This document shows, one piece after another, positions 44,470 through 58,308 of a stretch of DNA of 64,000 bases (the stretch's first letter is position 1; each line of letters starts with the position of its first letter). The notes under the pieces were generated by a model. The model searched no databases, was not told the DNA's origin, and saw nothing but the letters and a program-made list of their open reading frames with translations. The stretch comes from Triplophysa rosa (lineage: Eukaryota; Chordata; Actinopteri; Cypriniformes; Nemacheilidae). The stretch lies in NCBI RefSeq assembly GCF_024868665.1, contig NC_079895.1:9380569-9444568 (forward strand), read 5' to 3'. Position numbers and translations under genes: made by a program.

Positions 44470-47400
44470 CTTGGTGCCGTTCTTTAAATAATACATTTCA
44501 TTTAACTCAATAAGCAAAAAATCTATTAAAAATATTCAATCGGAAAAATACACAGAAACTCATAATGTTATTTTATGGTAACTGGACAATGTCAGTGTTC
44601 CCATGTGCATTCAAAGGTCAGTCTGTCAACAGGTGAACTAACAGTCCATCAGTTTTAGTTAATGAGAACAAAGTATGACTAGAAAAGGATTTTTATTATA
44701 CATACCGGGTGTAAAATCTTGTTTTTAAAATGCTGATAGCATTTGTAGCTTCTCAATGTTTATTGGGCGTTCAAAGTTTATCTGTACTGTATGTAATAAG
44801 TGCTTGGTCAGTACGGTTTTGCTTTTATTGCTGTATGGAGCAACGTAATGGCGAAGGACGCCTCACTTAATAAACATCCTGGTTTATTACTTGCAGTTGC
44901 TTACAGTGTCAATGACTGCAAACTTACCTCTTTCAAACCAAGATAAATGATGGTCATCATGCACAGAAATGATTGTGTTATTTGATAAATACAAACAATT
45001 ATCTCTAATGTATACATCATAACAGGACGAAACGCTGGAATCGGACGACTGCTGCTCTACCATTACATAACTTACTTGGGTACACAGAAAAGGCAAGAAT
45101 GAATTTATGCATATACAATCGTACTAATAGAACTGTTTTATAAGGTCTGCAAATTTAGACCCAAATTCTAAACTGTAAATTACAAAATAAAACTGTCCGT
45201 CTCTCATCAGGTGCAACCATATGGATCCGTTTGCAGACACCACCCATGGTTTCATAATGGCGCAATATACAAACCTACTTTCGCAATGTCTCTGGGATCA
45301 AATTAAACATGTTTCTATTTAACAGAATAGCAGCTCCAGTCCCCGTATAGAAACGGACAATGAGGTCTCATAACCGTTAAATGCATTGTTAAGACAAACC
45401 ACATCACCTGTTATTACACAAGTCATATATAATTGGATAAACAATGACCAGACCTCCCTCATAGAGCACAATTAGACATTCGTTTTAGCATGCGAGTCAA
45501 TGAGGGAACAAGGCAATGAAAATCGATGGGTTTGTTGCTCAGTGCCTGTTGGTCTGCTGCACTACCTGCCAATTTTCTATTAGACCCATAATGTGTAGGA
45601 TCATGTGCACTATCCACCCCATCTATTGATGACAGTCATATGTCTCATCACAATAAACCAGCGCTGTCATTAAACAAGACACAGCCCAGTCATTTAACAG
45701 CACCGATCTGCTGCTTTTTTACGGCGACTGTAAACATAACGAGCGCTTTACAGCATTATTGTTTTTAAACAGACCCTGAAATAAAGGTGATGCTAAAGGT
45801 GAACTGAATATTTTATGGATGTCATTTTTGAGATGATGGGTGAGAAAGCTCATTCTCACGCTAGGGCTGTCAAAAAGTGCTGATGAGTTGTGCGTTTAAT
45901 GATTTTAACAACCTCTTAAAGTGATCAAGGACGTGCTACGCAGCCTTATGAGGAACAGCGTTTAATCCACCTCCTCTGTATAAAGGGTATAACAAACATT
46001 AACGCCCAGCCTCTGCCCTCACCTGCTATGGCCTTGTGTCTGATGGTAATAAAATAGTCTCAAATGACGACATTGCCAATACAAAAGTTAATGTCTTTTT
46101 TATTATTACAGTACGTAGTGATACGTGGCTCAATAACATTAATGCCTTTTTCAAACAGCAGAATTTAGGAGCCTCCGAAATACAGTATATCTACTATCCA
46201 GAACAATTTCTCAATCAAAGCAAAATCTATATGAGTGAGGATGGAAATTAAATTTCAATTAAAGATCAGATTTATTGGTCTACTCAAAAGGCCAGAAAAC
46301 ATAGAATTATTTATCAGTGTTTACTATTAATATATTCATACTATTAAATATGATAACTGTGTTTATACAGTTATGCCTCATTTGGCCACTTGTTTCCACA
46401 ATTTGTGATTGATAAGCCTCATATTCAAACGGAATAGGTTAGCGTTGTGTGTGCTATGAAAGTTGCTGTGTGTGTGTGCTCTAAAGTCTACATTCGTCAC
46501 AAATAGGCGCATATTAAAATTCACATAAATAAATGAGCAGCATCAGTGATCAAAAGCTAAATTCAAAAGGAATGTATTAATTGGTATTAAGTAATTCATA
46601 ACCATTTAAATTAAAAAAGGGCAAATTAGGGCTACTAATATTTATGGGAGTATAGACCGAACGACAACCAGGAATGGATAGACGAGCAGGTGAACTGACA
46701 GATGAATGAACAGTGAAAGTAAAACAGTGTGCAGACAGGTGAGATAGAGAGGCTGGCCACCAGACTATTCATTCAGCCGCTCACAAAGCTCGCGAGCTTA
46801 GACATTTCCTGTGTTCAGGCCAGAAACATTAATGGCCATGTCAAAGATGGTTATCTTCATCTCTCTTCATCTTCCTACAATTGCTTATCTTCAAAGATCA
46901 GAAAAAGTATTTATGACATCATAAACCTCCACCAGGAACCCCTTTACCGCACACTCACACTGTCGACTTTCCATTTGTTGCGTTTACTCAAACTGTTTAT
47001 GGAAACCATTTACCTTGGCTCATTCAAGTCGCAAGAGTTAATTTATTTCCGTGTTGTTTACTCAAAACACAAGGGCCATAGTATAAGATACACAACTAAA
47101 TTAAATTAACCATCGAGTCAAGGCATTCACTGGAACCAATATGAGGTTCCATGCACACACACACACACACACACCAGGGCTTTGTTATGTTTGCGTGTAA
47201 ATTTTCTATAAACCCTTCATGTTTCTCTTTCCCTTCACAAGCACGTACACGGATATAAGGGATGCATTTCTTGTTATGGCAAAAGGGAGAAAACGACTAT
47301 GTATCCATGGTGACAACACCTGATTTCTTCACCTTTGACTGTGACTATACAACAGACAGGTGCCACAAGCTGACCCACCAAACTCGAAAGAGCATCACAT

Positions 47401-49456
47401 CCACATACAGCTCTTACATCCACAAAACTCATTATATAACACGTTACAATCATTCTTAAAGGATCCTTTTAACATGCACCACAAATATTTTGCTGTAAAC
47501 AATCAATATGTCAAATAAGTTTGAAGAGCAGTTTTACGAACATAACATCCTGTGGGAATGCGTTTTCTCCTGGGCACCAAGAGAAAGAATGTCTACTCTT
47601 TATGTGGTCAGAAAGATCTCAAGGTCAGCATCATCCAAGCCATTCTTTATCCTCTGTCCTTTGTGGGCCCTTCTCCGTCCACTATTTATGACCTCGGCTG
47701 GCCCGGAGCGCAGGCGCCTGTGTGGGGCCAGTGTGAACTCGGCGTGGTCACCACAACTTGCCACGCCTGCCCTGCCCCTCTGAGACCAGACAATCAGGGG
47801 CCACTGGTCATTGTCACCGGGGTGTGTTGACCGCAAGGGCCATGAAAGCACATGCCTGAGGAAGGCAGCTCACCGCTATCATTTCTCTGCAAATTCTCTC
47901 CGTTGGAACCCATTTTTAGAAAAACAGAAGATAATGCTTTGTTGCGAAAGCATAGCTGATAGCTTTGGCCATTATTGTTATTGAACGTCTGTCTCTTCTT
48001 CTCTCCTTTCTCGTCTTCCAGTCAATCCAGCAGTAAATTATGGGGATTGTGTTGTTTACATGGAAGCATAAGCTTTTGGAAGAGCATTTGGGATATTCGC
48101 TCAACTCTGTAATGGAGTGGAACTGGAAAAGCCAGGCTGGATTTTGAGAGGCTGGAGGTTTTTAGGGAAAGTGCATCATTTCAGCATGGCACTGCACACT
48201 CCCCTGCACCTAACCGCAGACTGCACGGCCAGTAAGACCAAGGATACTGTAACCATGGTGACCAAACTGGCCCGGGGTCATAGACCCAGGTTAGGGCTTG
48301 CTTTACAGTGGTTTTGCGGCATTTTGATTATGGCCACCAAGTGTCACCTTCAATGCCTTTCCCACTTTTTCTTATGAGCCACATGTGCAGAATCACAAAA
48401 ATATTGCAGAAACCCTTCTCAACACATTTTGTGTACTCATAAAAACACATTCCAAAACGTCCCCCTATTCTGAACATAGCAATTACTGCTGCTATTTTAC
48501 ATGGATACATAGTGTATTTTAATTAGTCTATAATTTGACTGTTTGTCAAACTGTTGTGGCTGTGACAGAGCTTAGAGACATCCGCAGAACTTACATTCCA
48601 TTGAAGGCTACCGATCAAAAGCAATCAGCAATGTAGAATAGGACAACTTGGGGAAAAATAATTACAATTACAAATCATGATAAATTAAATAAGCAAAAAC
48701 AGCCTCTTTTTTTCTCTGACTTGACAGAGCAACAGAGAGCAGGTGCCAAAGTCAGATTTTTCGCTAAAGGTTTCACCTCTTCACGTTCTCTGTAAAACAC
48801 ACTCACAACTCCATCAGTGGTGTGTCTGTCAAGGCTGGTTTCCTGAACGCTGCTCTGCACTGCTGATGGATCCTTCACAGTACAACACCTCACACTCTGC
48901 CAGTAATAACAGACATACACACATTCTGACCTGCACACACACATTTACACATCTGCCTGTGTTGAGTCAGATTCCAGAGCAGTGATGAACTAATAATTAA
49001 ATCCAAATTGAGCTCAAACTACCTGAATATGTACAGCTGGGTCCAGATGTCTCCGACCAGTAGTGGAAAATGCTTCTCCTTTGCACTCGTCTATTTTTCT
49101 CTTGTATTTTCTGTGTTACAATTTGAGTAAAATGTTAAATTAAAAATATTTTTAGTAATTTGCCATTTTGCTATATGACATCATGTGCTCTACAGGTTTT
49201 TGTAAATCTTGAAGACCCATGTTGTTAAGAATATTCAGAAGGCCATACTGTTATATGCCTTAATGAACAAAAGTAAATTTGACCTTTTGTACAGAAAATT
49301 AATACTGTATTAAAGTTTGCTTATATTTGATTAGCAACAGAAAAAAAATCAATTGTCAAAACGAATATTTTTTAATTAAGAACATCATTAATAAAAACAG
49401 TAATTGTCCATATACTATATTTGGGTGGTTAACAAACATAGGTTACCATACTAGGG
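44470..49456. other. Intergenic with enhancer-like islands
   Basis: Clean GC-balanced stretches occur at about 45480-45740, 46730-47110, 47600-47840 and 48160-48330. The 46729-47109 open frame overlaps such an island and has no domain or splice context. A CA repeat sits at 47153-47174. The rest is AT-rich unique sequence. Confidence 0.35.
47600..47840. promoter_or_regulatory. Enhancer-like island, GC-rich
   Basis: This is a compact GC-rich island (cggctggcccggagcgcagg, tgccctgcccctctgagacc, ggtcattgtcaccgg) with flanking AT-rich sequence. All three + frames and one - frame stay open briefly because stops are rare at this composition, not because it codes. Candidate regulatory element. Confidence 0.35.
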
Positions 49457-49574
49457 TGTGTCCTAGGGTGTGACAAAAATTTGCAAAACCAATATATATT
49501 CTATATTATTATTTATATTTGTAATATAACAATCAAGATTGTTTTTGTTTTTTGCTGTCACACCATAGAACACA
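49457..49574. mobile_element. Palindromic MITE family B, copy 2
   Basis: GTGTCCTAGGGTGTGACAAA at the left returns as TTTGCTGTCACACCATAGAA plus CACA at the right. Shortest of the three copies (118 bp), AT-rich interior, no ORF. Confidence 0.7.
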
Positions 49575-52018
49575 TTTACCATTTTTTTTGTCGGCTACCA
49601 ATTTATAAATTATATATTTACATTAAATTATATACATATTTTACTTAAAATCATATAATATACAACCAAAAATACTCATACAGTATATGGACCCAACATT
49701 GTTTTGACATATATGGTACATTGAAGACAAATGACAACCAAACTGGATATGTGACAATAATATAAAAAGATAACAAATACATTATTTGTCCTATATTTTG
49801 AAACCTAAGAAATTTTTTGCAAAAAGATTTGAAAGAGACAACCCCAAACATTTGCTACATTTCTGAACTATTTCTTTAAAATAAATGCTACTTGTTTTAG
49901 TATTTCATATATAAGGCAAAAACATTCAAGTGGGGCTTTCATGTATCTAAATACTTTTCTTCACTTTCTAATATTATAATACTTTACTCATCATTGTACA
50001 AGGGACCCTTTAGCTTGGTCTCTAGCTCCCTCTAGAGATTACAAACAAAACAGTTCATGATACAGAGCCACTGACAATCCAAATCCACAAAATGTATACC
50101 TCCAAGACTGCTATGTGAGCCTTTGATAAACCAGATGAAATCTCATCTGTTTGCCGTTTACGCTGTTGTGTACTTCATTTGCTTCCCATCCACCCACCAA
50201 CAGCCCCATACAAACAAACGATTCACTTCACACATATAATTACTATTGTCTTTCCTGGTTCAGATAAACTAGCGTCTTGTACTTGTAAACAACAGAGCCT
50301 TTCTGAAGCATGCTGCACGTAAATGAGAGACTACCAAAAACGAGGATCAAAAGACAGGATCTAGTGGTAGAGATGAGTTATTAATCGCTTCAAGACGTTT
50401 TGCTATACAAAGGTAACAGCAAAATGCTGTTATACAAATATTTGAGCACATGTAGTCATACATGGTATACAGTACAGACATGCATTCAAACACAAAACAA
50501 AAATGTCACCGTCAGATTTCCCATGATGGCTTATGGTTCTGAAAATGTACACAGTATCTAACGTGTATACACAATATTTGTGTTTGTATTGTGATGGATT
50601 AGCGCCTTGATATTTTGGGGTTTTGTGGTCCACTCCCTTTCTCCAGTGTCAGTCTGATTCAAATCAAGAAAAGCTTTATTAGCATGACGACAGTGCCAGC
50701 CGGGTGAGGTCACTCTAAATAGTTCCAAATAACGGTCATAGGCAGAACAAACACAAGCTGCTCTCACTCAGACGCTCACATGGCCTTTTCATTAGTGGCC
50801 TGTGTCAGTTTTTGGAGGAACACACTGGGACTGAAAGCACTGTAAGGGTTAAAAGGCTTCATCACAGACTCTGATGCTGGACTGCATTGAGAGGACCAAC
50901 ACTGGTCTGACACTGAGAAAGTTAACCCGGTCCCAAAAACCTTATGTCTTCTGTTTTAGCAAGGACTGCTTATATAACCTGTTCTAAACCCTCAAGTCTT
51001 TTTGGCAATTTAGTGAAGCTTGTTCCGGTTAGTGTAATTAATTTAACCATGAAGTGTTAGCCCAGAAAGCAATTTCAGACCAAGGAGCTCTGCCAGAAGT
51101 TTAACCCTGCTGGGACATTCACCTTAAGCTGGGTATTAAAACAGTTTGTAGCTGTGACAGGCAGGTTATGATGCCAGATCTAGAGGGACAGTTTACCCCA
51201 AAATAAAAACAAAAATTCTCACACCATTTGTTCACCATTTTTTTCTGTGTAATACAGAAGATATTTTGAAAAATGTGTCATTGTGTCCATTCAATGGAAG
51301 TCAATAGGGGCCAATTTTGTTTGGCTACCAACATTCTTCCAAATATCTTCTTTTATGTTCTGCAAAAGAAACTTATAAAGGTGTGTACATGAAGAATTAA
51401 TTTATATTTTTGAATAAACTATACCTAAAGTTTGGCCACATTGTTCCAAAACTTTACAAAAACCATATTGTAAAATCTATTCCCACCAGTTTGAACTACA
51501 GTAGCTACTGTAAAGAAGTTCCACCACACATCTACCAACATAAGCTGAATTTTCAAGCAAACGGGACCAGGCTAGGAATGCTCTGCTGTTCTACACAAAG
51601 GGTTAACTCCATATGTCTGATTAGGGCACATGGGATTGAGTAGCAAGAGAGTGGGTTAATGCAGTCTTTCTGAATCAGACACTGGTGTGAGCAGTGTGGC
51701 GTGCAGCGCTACACAAACATATGAACATGAACCACTTCCTTATCTGTGTCTCTATCTATGTGATCAGTGAAGGGGGGAAGAGGGGGAGAAAGAGAGATGG
51801 AACGAATGACACATACATAGACCTTCACCCCTCCAATGCAGGGTTCTGTTACCAATGAGAGGAGGCAAAGCATGGCTGGAAGAATGAATGTGTGTAAGGG
51901 CATCCGTATAAAAGCATACATGCATACAGAAGTATGTACTGGTTGCCCTATGGGTTGCTCTAAATGAAGAGAGGGTGAGCATGTATTTGGGTAGTTGACA
52001 AATACAATGTATACCACA
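49575..52018. other. Intergenic, AT-rich, with one truncated TTAA-type MITE
   Basis: The stretch 51184-51385 is a degenerate copy of the TTAA-type element (gggacagtttaccccaaaat, then ggctaccaacattcttccaa and cttcttttatgttctgcaaa). Around 49600-49850 is strongly AT-rich. No exon is seen. Confidence 0.45.
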
Positions 52019-52152
52019 TGTGTCCTATGGTGTGACAGCAAAAATGTAGAAAACAAAATGTTAATATATTATTAATATTTATTTTTAGAATATTAAATAA
52101 CAATGAAGATAAATCGTATGCTAATTTTTGCTGTCACAACATATAGGACAAA
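52019..52152. mobile_element. Palindromic MITE family B, copy 3
   Basis: TGTGTCCTATGGTGTGACAG then CAAAAATGTAGAAAACA; the right end carries TTTTTGCTGTCACAACATAT then AGGACA. Arms of about 28 nt pair with few mismatches. The interior is (A/T)-rich and variable between copies. Confidence 0.75.
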
Positions 52153-55100
52153 TGTATCAACTATGCATCTGTTTGTCCATGATATGTAGTGTCTCCACTA
52201 CAGATTGCACAAGAATGCAATTGGGTCCAAGTATTGGAATTGCACTGAAACACTGTGTGCTTAGTTGAGGTCAGTTGTCTTTGTAAAACTAATGACCAGG
52301 CCCAGACGGGATCTCTGGCTTTATGTGCCGGTTTCAGGAAAAACTAAATCTAATTAATGAATTAAGAAATAAACAGATTCAATTCAATAATTAAGTTAAG
52401 CATAAGAAGACAACAATGTCATAAATAAACACACAAAAGAAACCTTGTTTAAAAACGGGTGTTGGAGCTGTGGAAATTCACAAATTTCTGTGGGCGAAGA
52501 TTCCGTGTGGGCCGGCTAATGACTCACCAACTGTATTATAACCACAACTCAAGAAAAAGTGGATGTGAGAATACAAAAGCCGACCACTGAATAAATGGAA
52601 TCATTGTTAGAGACCGAATAAAAAATAAGGGAGCGTCAATTCTTGATATGCAGACATGAAGACGATGAAATATTGGGAAGGTATAGACAAAAACGCACGA
52701 AAACATTGGTAAAGAGAGAGACGGACAAAAAGAGAGAGAGAGAGAGAGAGAGAGGAAGAGACACATGTGTTATTTATTTCTCGGGTAAACAGAATTCAAG
52801 GCAGACATAATCAATAGGAAACTCCAGATTGTAAATAGGCAGCTCTAATAGCCTAAACACTGGGCGCTATGGTTACACAAGCACATCAGCGGCGGTTAAC
52901 GTCGGGAGAGACCAGCAGGGCAGCCACCCTTATTTACCAATAAAGAGCTCTGATGATAAGATAAACATATAGGAGACAGAAGCATGGGGAGGGAGGGGGA
53001 GGAAAGGAGAAAGGGCAGAGCTTTCATCCTCTATTTGGGGCTGCAGAAATGAGCTAGGAGCGAGGAGGCCCGTGTCAAAAACCATCAGGGTGATGCACGC
53101 TGTGACCCAACGACCCCACACGCAGTCACTCCCACACGGATACGTGAGCGCGCGAGCTGCTTGTAGGCCCCCGAACGGCCCCTGTCTGGGCTGACGAACT
53201 GTGATCTCAACAGGGGCTTTGAATTAAACACAAATAAGACCAGAGCCCAGCGTTGTTGGTGGTCAAACGGTTGTCTACCAGGACTCTGTTAGGAAAGGTG
53301 TCCGTCTCGCCATTTCTCAGCCGTACAGCGCACACAATTAAATCGTTTTTCGAACAGATAATCTAAATCCAAACAGATAAATATCTGTATGACTTTTGAT
53401 CAAAACAACCTCTGTCTGGCCTGAATGGGGAATAAATACACAACAAAATCGTTTAAAGGCGTACTCTGGGTAAATACAAGTCAAGCTCTATTGACAGTAA
53501 CAGAAAATACACCAGTTTGTAAAAACAAAGACATGCATATGCACTCGCATTGAAAGTCCCACAATAAGCTTTAAATTAGTTGCTGTTTATTTAAAAATGT
53601 ATGTAATGTCACAGGCATTGTCGATAGATCTTAACCTGTTTTTAGCTTTCCTAAACAAAACGGCTTAATCCAGCCGAAGGTGGTTTACTGACCACCGTGC
53701 TAGACCAGCCGATCACCAGCTTGCCCAGTCTCCAGGTAAACCACCTAAGACCAGCACATCAGCGTAGGCCGGTTCTAGCTGTTTTTTGAAGAAAAATAAA
53801 GAAATAGAGTCTGAAAAACAGGAGCAAACAAGTGATGCTGGGGAAGGTCAATGGGACACCGCCTGAGTTCAGCTTTGCCATTTGTCTCTGTACTGACTGT
53901 TGACTGCAACCATTAATTGCTGGTGTTGTGTTTGTTCAACCCGCCACTTATTTTGCCCTGCATGCTGTGGAATGCGGGTCTGTGCTGCAGTGAGAGAGAG
54001 AATGCAGCCACGTCTGAGAAGATGAAGCTGGAGAGAGGATCGGTGGTGGAGAGGTAATGAGAGGGCCATGAAAAGCCTGTGTTTAACAGCTTAACCGCAC
54101 AAGGCAGTGCTCCTAAACACCAGACACTCCGTCTGCTCGCAACCAAAAGCAAGCAGTGAGGGGTTACACTCACACCTGTGCATGTATGTTTGTGTATTAA
54201 TAACAATATGCCTATTAATATATCAGAATAACAACTAATTTAAAAAATTATAATTAGGATAAATAAAGGAAGACACAAAATTGTTGACAAACAGTAAGCG
54301 GTCTATTATTCTGGCATACTGAATGAGAAGCTTCTGAGACCATATTTAATACTGACTTTTAATTAAAAGACTTTTGTGTCTTTTGGACAAACCTGAGCGC
54401 AGTCTGTGACATATTTTTCAACATTTTAATACGATTTAAATTGATTTACAAACTCAACACATTATTGTATCATATGTCACATTATTTAACAAGGTATCGC
54501 ATATACCACTTACTCACCCATGTTGTTCCAAACAGATATGACAAATTAGAAAAGCAAATGTCTCAATTTGCCCTTTCTTTAATCTCACTGCTAAAAAATA
54601 TTTTTTAGATGTTAAAGAGAAGACCAATTTGTCATTTTTCTTTCCAATAGATTTTTTTTTAATTATTCAAAGAGCATTTTTAATGAATACACACTTTGTA
54701 ATTTGAGCAGGAAACAAGAGAGAAAGAGCAATACTGTATGGCTCGGAAATAAGTGGCATATAGCTTTCATGATGTTTTATACACTTTGTTTGTCCTTGTG
54801 TGTCTTTTAAGCATTTCTAAAATTACTCTCATTTCACTTTAAAACACATAAGTGAGCCTATTTTCACAAATTTCCTGTGCTTTCTCTCTCTCTTCATCTT
54901 GCACAAGGTGAAATGGAGACATTGAGCTAAAAGCTCCAGTAGAGATTGATCTACTAAAAAATTCAACAAAGCGCGGGCACAGCAGGAGGGCTCTGTCAGT
55001 CACTCCCCTGTGCCTGTGGTGAATGAACATCTAGGCGATGTTCGTGTATTGTATTGTTACTAATGGATCTGTATAAAACAATAAATAATCCCTAGTGAAA

Positions 55101-55608
55101 AACAAATATGCTAAAATGTGTTTGAAATACATTTATTTCATGCTAAGTATACTGCAAATCCATTTACATCTTAGGCAACTTAACAAAAATACACTGCGAT
55201 TGTATTTGCGATATGCTAAATTGGTCTTCTAAATTGGAGCAACTAATTTTGTACTCAATATACTTTAATTGTGTAGAAATAGTGCTGAAGTCCAACTAAC
55301 ACCGTGTCTACACCGGACGAAGCCGCCGCATCCAGTGTGGACAAAATTTAGAATTCTAATGCGTTCTATTGTCTTTTGTCTCGTAGACATGGTGTAAAGA
55401 TATATTTAAGTGTATTTGCTTGTGATAAAGTGGAAATATTGCTAATATACGTCAGGTACATTTTAAATATCTTGCATTGAAAATCCGTATCAAAAGTGAC
55501 ATTAGAACAGATGTTTATTAAAACACAGGCTTAATATTGAGAAATGTGCATTGTGTAAAAGTAGTACTCCAAATAAAGTGTAATTATAATTTTATATCAG
55601 TAAGTCAT
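52153..55608. other. Intergenic with GA microsatellite and a GC-richer island
   Basis: (AG)n lies at 52731-52755. About 52850-53340 is GC-richer and repeat-free (agcggcggttaacgtcggga, gagcgcgcgagctgcttgta) and is a candidate regulatory island. A short AGACCAGC-rich stretch at about 53700-53760 contains internal direct repeats. An AT-rich old repeat may lie at about 55080-55280. No exon was found. Confidence 0.35.
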
Positions 55609-56456
55609 GTCAGCTGCTCAAAAAAACTAAGGGAACACTTAATCATCATGGTTTAACACCAAGTCAGTTAACCTTCAGGAAAATAAATCAACCCGGTAAG
55701 GAAGCATAAGTGATTGTGAACCAATTTTACTTGTTTTGGTGCAAATAAAAGTGACAACAGGTACACTGGAGAGGCAACAGCAAGGGTGGTCTGGGGAGGA
55801 CCATTCTCAGAGGGTCTTACAGACCTCCACGTGCTATGATGTATCAGGATTAAATCCTCAGATCTATTGTCAGATCTTATGCTGGTGCAGTGCAGAGCCC
55901 TCCTGGTGCATGATAATGCCCGACCTCATGTGGCCAGAGTCTGTGGGCAGTTTCTGGATGATGAAGGCATTGATGACATTGACTGGCCCTCACCTTCCCC
56001 AGACCTAAATTCATTTGAGAACCTCTGCGATCTCATGCATCCGAAGCCATCAAGTAGCACCATAGACTGTCCAGGAGCTCACTTATGCTCTGATCCAGGT
56101 CTGGGAGGAGACACCACAGGACACCATGTGTCATCTCATCAGGAGTTTGCCCAGGCATTGTTGTGAGTTCATACAGGCACGTGTGGCCATGCACATAACT
56201 GACTAACATTATGAGTTACTGTGGTGAAATACAAACAAGTTGAATCAGCCAGTATTATCATTTTTACAGTGATTTAACTGTAATTCCTGCCATGAATGTG
56301 TTTATGATTTTGGCTTTCATTGACCATTGTCACATTATTTTGTTTTCACATCATTATGCATAGTATATATGTGAAGAGTTTTAACCTGGATATTTCGTTC
56401 ATTGAGATCTAATATAGTGTGATTTAGGTGTTCCCTTAATTTTTTTGAGCAGTGTA
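55609..56456 (+). mobile_element. Tc1/mariner-like element, internally deleted
   Basis: The left end CAGCTGCTCAAAAAAACTAA then GGGAACAC is the inverse of the right end GTGTTCCCTTAATTTTTTTG then AGCAGTG, followed by TA at 56455-56456. The left end carries a small insertion and lacks a clear TA. At about 0.85 kb it is well short of a full Tc1 element. The 5' two-thirds of the transposase region is missing, while the C-terminal coding part and 3' sequence remain. Confidence 0.85.
55867..56166 (+). pseudogene. Tc1-like transposase C-terminal remnant
   Basis: The frame reads LLVHDNARPHVARVCGQFLD, then DEGIDDIDWPSPSPDLNSFE and NLCDLM. These are the second catalytic Asp region (HDNARPH) and the PSPDLNPIE-type motif of the DDE domain. 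Pro-Ile in the latter has become Ser-Phe. After LCDLM the amino-acid pattern is lost, consistent with a frameshift. The N-terminal DNA-binding domain and first catalytic Asp are absent. Inactive. Confidence 0.85.
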
Positions 56457-58308
56457 TGTTAATACATTTAAACTAGTATGAAATAAATGTATTTTAAATG
56501 AATTGTTTTTTTTACAAGGGAACTCATCAACAAATGTCCTTCTGTGGCTGGCAGCTATACTAAAAATTATGAAAATTTTGTCTAAAACACAAAACAAACA
56601 TTTTGGCACTAATTGTGACTGCAGCACAGTATACCAAACAACTAACTACTGCCGCTTCAAATACCATATCCCACAATGCAATGCACCTAACATATACCAT
56701 TTCCTAAACCAATTAATTATATCACTATATCAAAGTATATCGATCACAAATCATTACATTTTATATGATCTTTATGCAAGTTTTCTACAAAGATGGTAAC
56801 TGGGTAAAGGGCAGAAACAAGGGATGTGACAGCAATGCATCCTACAGGTACTACAGTTTTGCCAGTCCATACTGCATTCTGTTTAACACGCTACTTTTAA
56901 AATATAGTATGCAACAAGCAGTATGCTAGTATTCCTTTTTCCTTTCCATTTCAAACATAGTCCACGTTGCACTAACATGCTTTTACCTACATGCAAACCT
57001 GTGGTTCTATTGCTTTGTACAGAGAAATGCCATAGCTGTGCAGTAAGCCCTGCCAATTAGCCAAACCTCACCCTGCTTCTCTCAAAATGTCCTGTGTTTA
57101 AACAAAAAGCACTGGCTGGCCCCTCTTTCCCGTATACTTACCGACTGCTCCAAACGTTTCACATTCAACATCATGTACACATAAACATTCATATTTCCCC
57201 CTTGAACACACACACACATAAACACAGTATGGCAGTTATATTTGGGTGCTTCACATTGTCCAGACCGCACACTGTCAAAGAGTGAAATGAATGGCTGTTT
57301 ATATTAGAGCCCTAGTTTAATGAATTAACCAGCTGCCTGGCCGTGTCAAACCAGAGGCTCATACAGAACAGACACCCTGGGCCGAGCCCCTTCACCTCTC
57401 CTCTCTCTCCCTGCAGACAGTAGCACACCGTGATTGCGTCCTCGGGGACCGGAGAGAACAAGATGCCCAACGCCCCTTCGAGGATTCACGTTCATAAAGG
57501 CAAGGGCATCTGGCAAAGTGTTGCCCCCCATCACAACTGCTGTTTTCTCTCTGTCTGCCTCGGAGCCTGCCTCCATTTTTCAGGAATTGGCACGTTTAAA
57601 CAAATGGCAAAAATATGTATACAAGCAGTGGGGGTCCCAAGGCTGGCTCTGCTCATGGCACCAAATTTAGGTATTTTCTATTTCCCACAAATCTGCTCTT
57701 TTAAGATGACTTTGCCACATTAATAATTCCCATCCCTAAGCAATTCACTTCCATCTTCTCTACAAAAACCCATGATAAATATCCATGGTTAGGGCGTGTG
57801 TGCAGAGTGGTGGTGGTGGTGGTTGTAACGGGCGGCTTTAGGGAGGGGAACTTCATCCACTGCCTCAGGACAGACCAGAGGAAACAGATGTGACCCACTG
57901 GAATGATGAGATGTTTCAAAAGAGAGAGTGTCAAGTTAATTATTCCTTAAAACACTTGTATAAATATCAGATATCATGTTGGTTTCGAAAACGTTTTTGC
58001 CCCATCATTGAAGTATGCCTTCACCACCAAACTAGAAATGTGTATTTATATATATTATGCTGAATGTCTTTTTAGAAATCATCATTGTTAATACAATATA
58101 TAATTTTACTAATCATAAAAACTAAATCCAATCTACACTATAGGTGACATACTGTACAAACTGAAATATCCTACACATATTTCACAATCACAACTGATTT
58201 AAACAACTGAGGAACAGTAAATATGCTATAAATAACAAAATAAGAGAACATTAATTTAATTTTAAATCCTATGACAGCCCCAGACTTTAAAATCGTCGTT
58301 TCTGATTT
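56457..58308. other. Intergenic with one GC-rich island
   Basis: About 57330-57610 is GC-rich and clean (ctgcctggccgtgtcaaacc, ccttcgaggattcacgttca) and stands out from AT-rich surroundings. Open frames on both strands there have no protein pattern. It is a candidate regulatory element. A small (GGT)n run is near 57810-57823. Confidence 0.35.

Noticed and set aside
46729..47109. 126-codon open frame on the + strand
   Set aside because: It begins without a good ATG, has no recognisable domain, no splice context and lies over a GC-balanced island where stops are rarer.
57346..57723. Overlapping 76-97-codon frames on both strands as a gene
   Set aside because: GC-rich island with open frames in several phases at once, no domain and no matching splice sites. 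Better read as non-coding.
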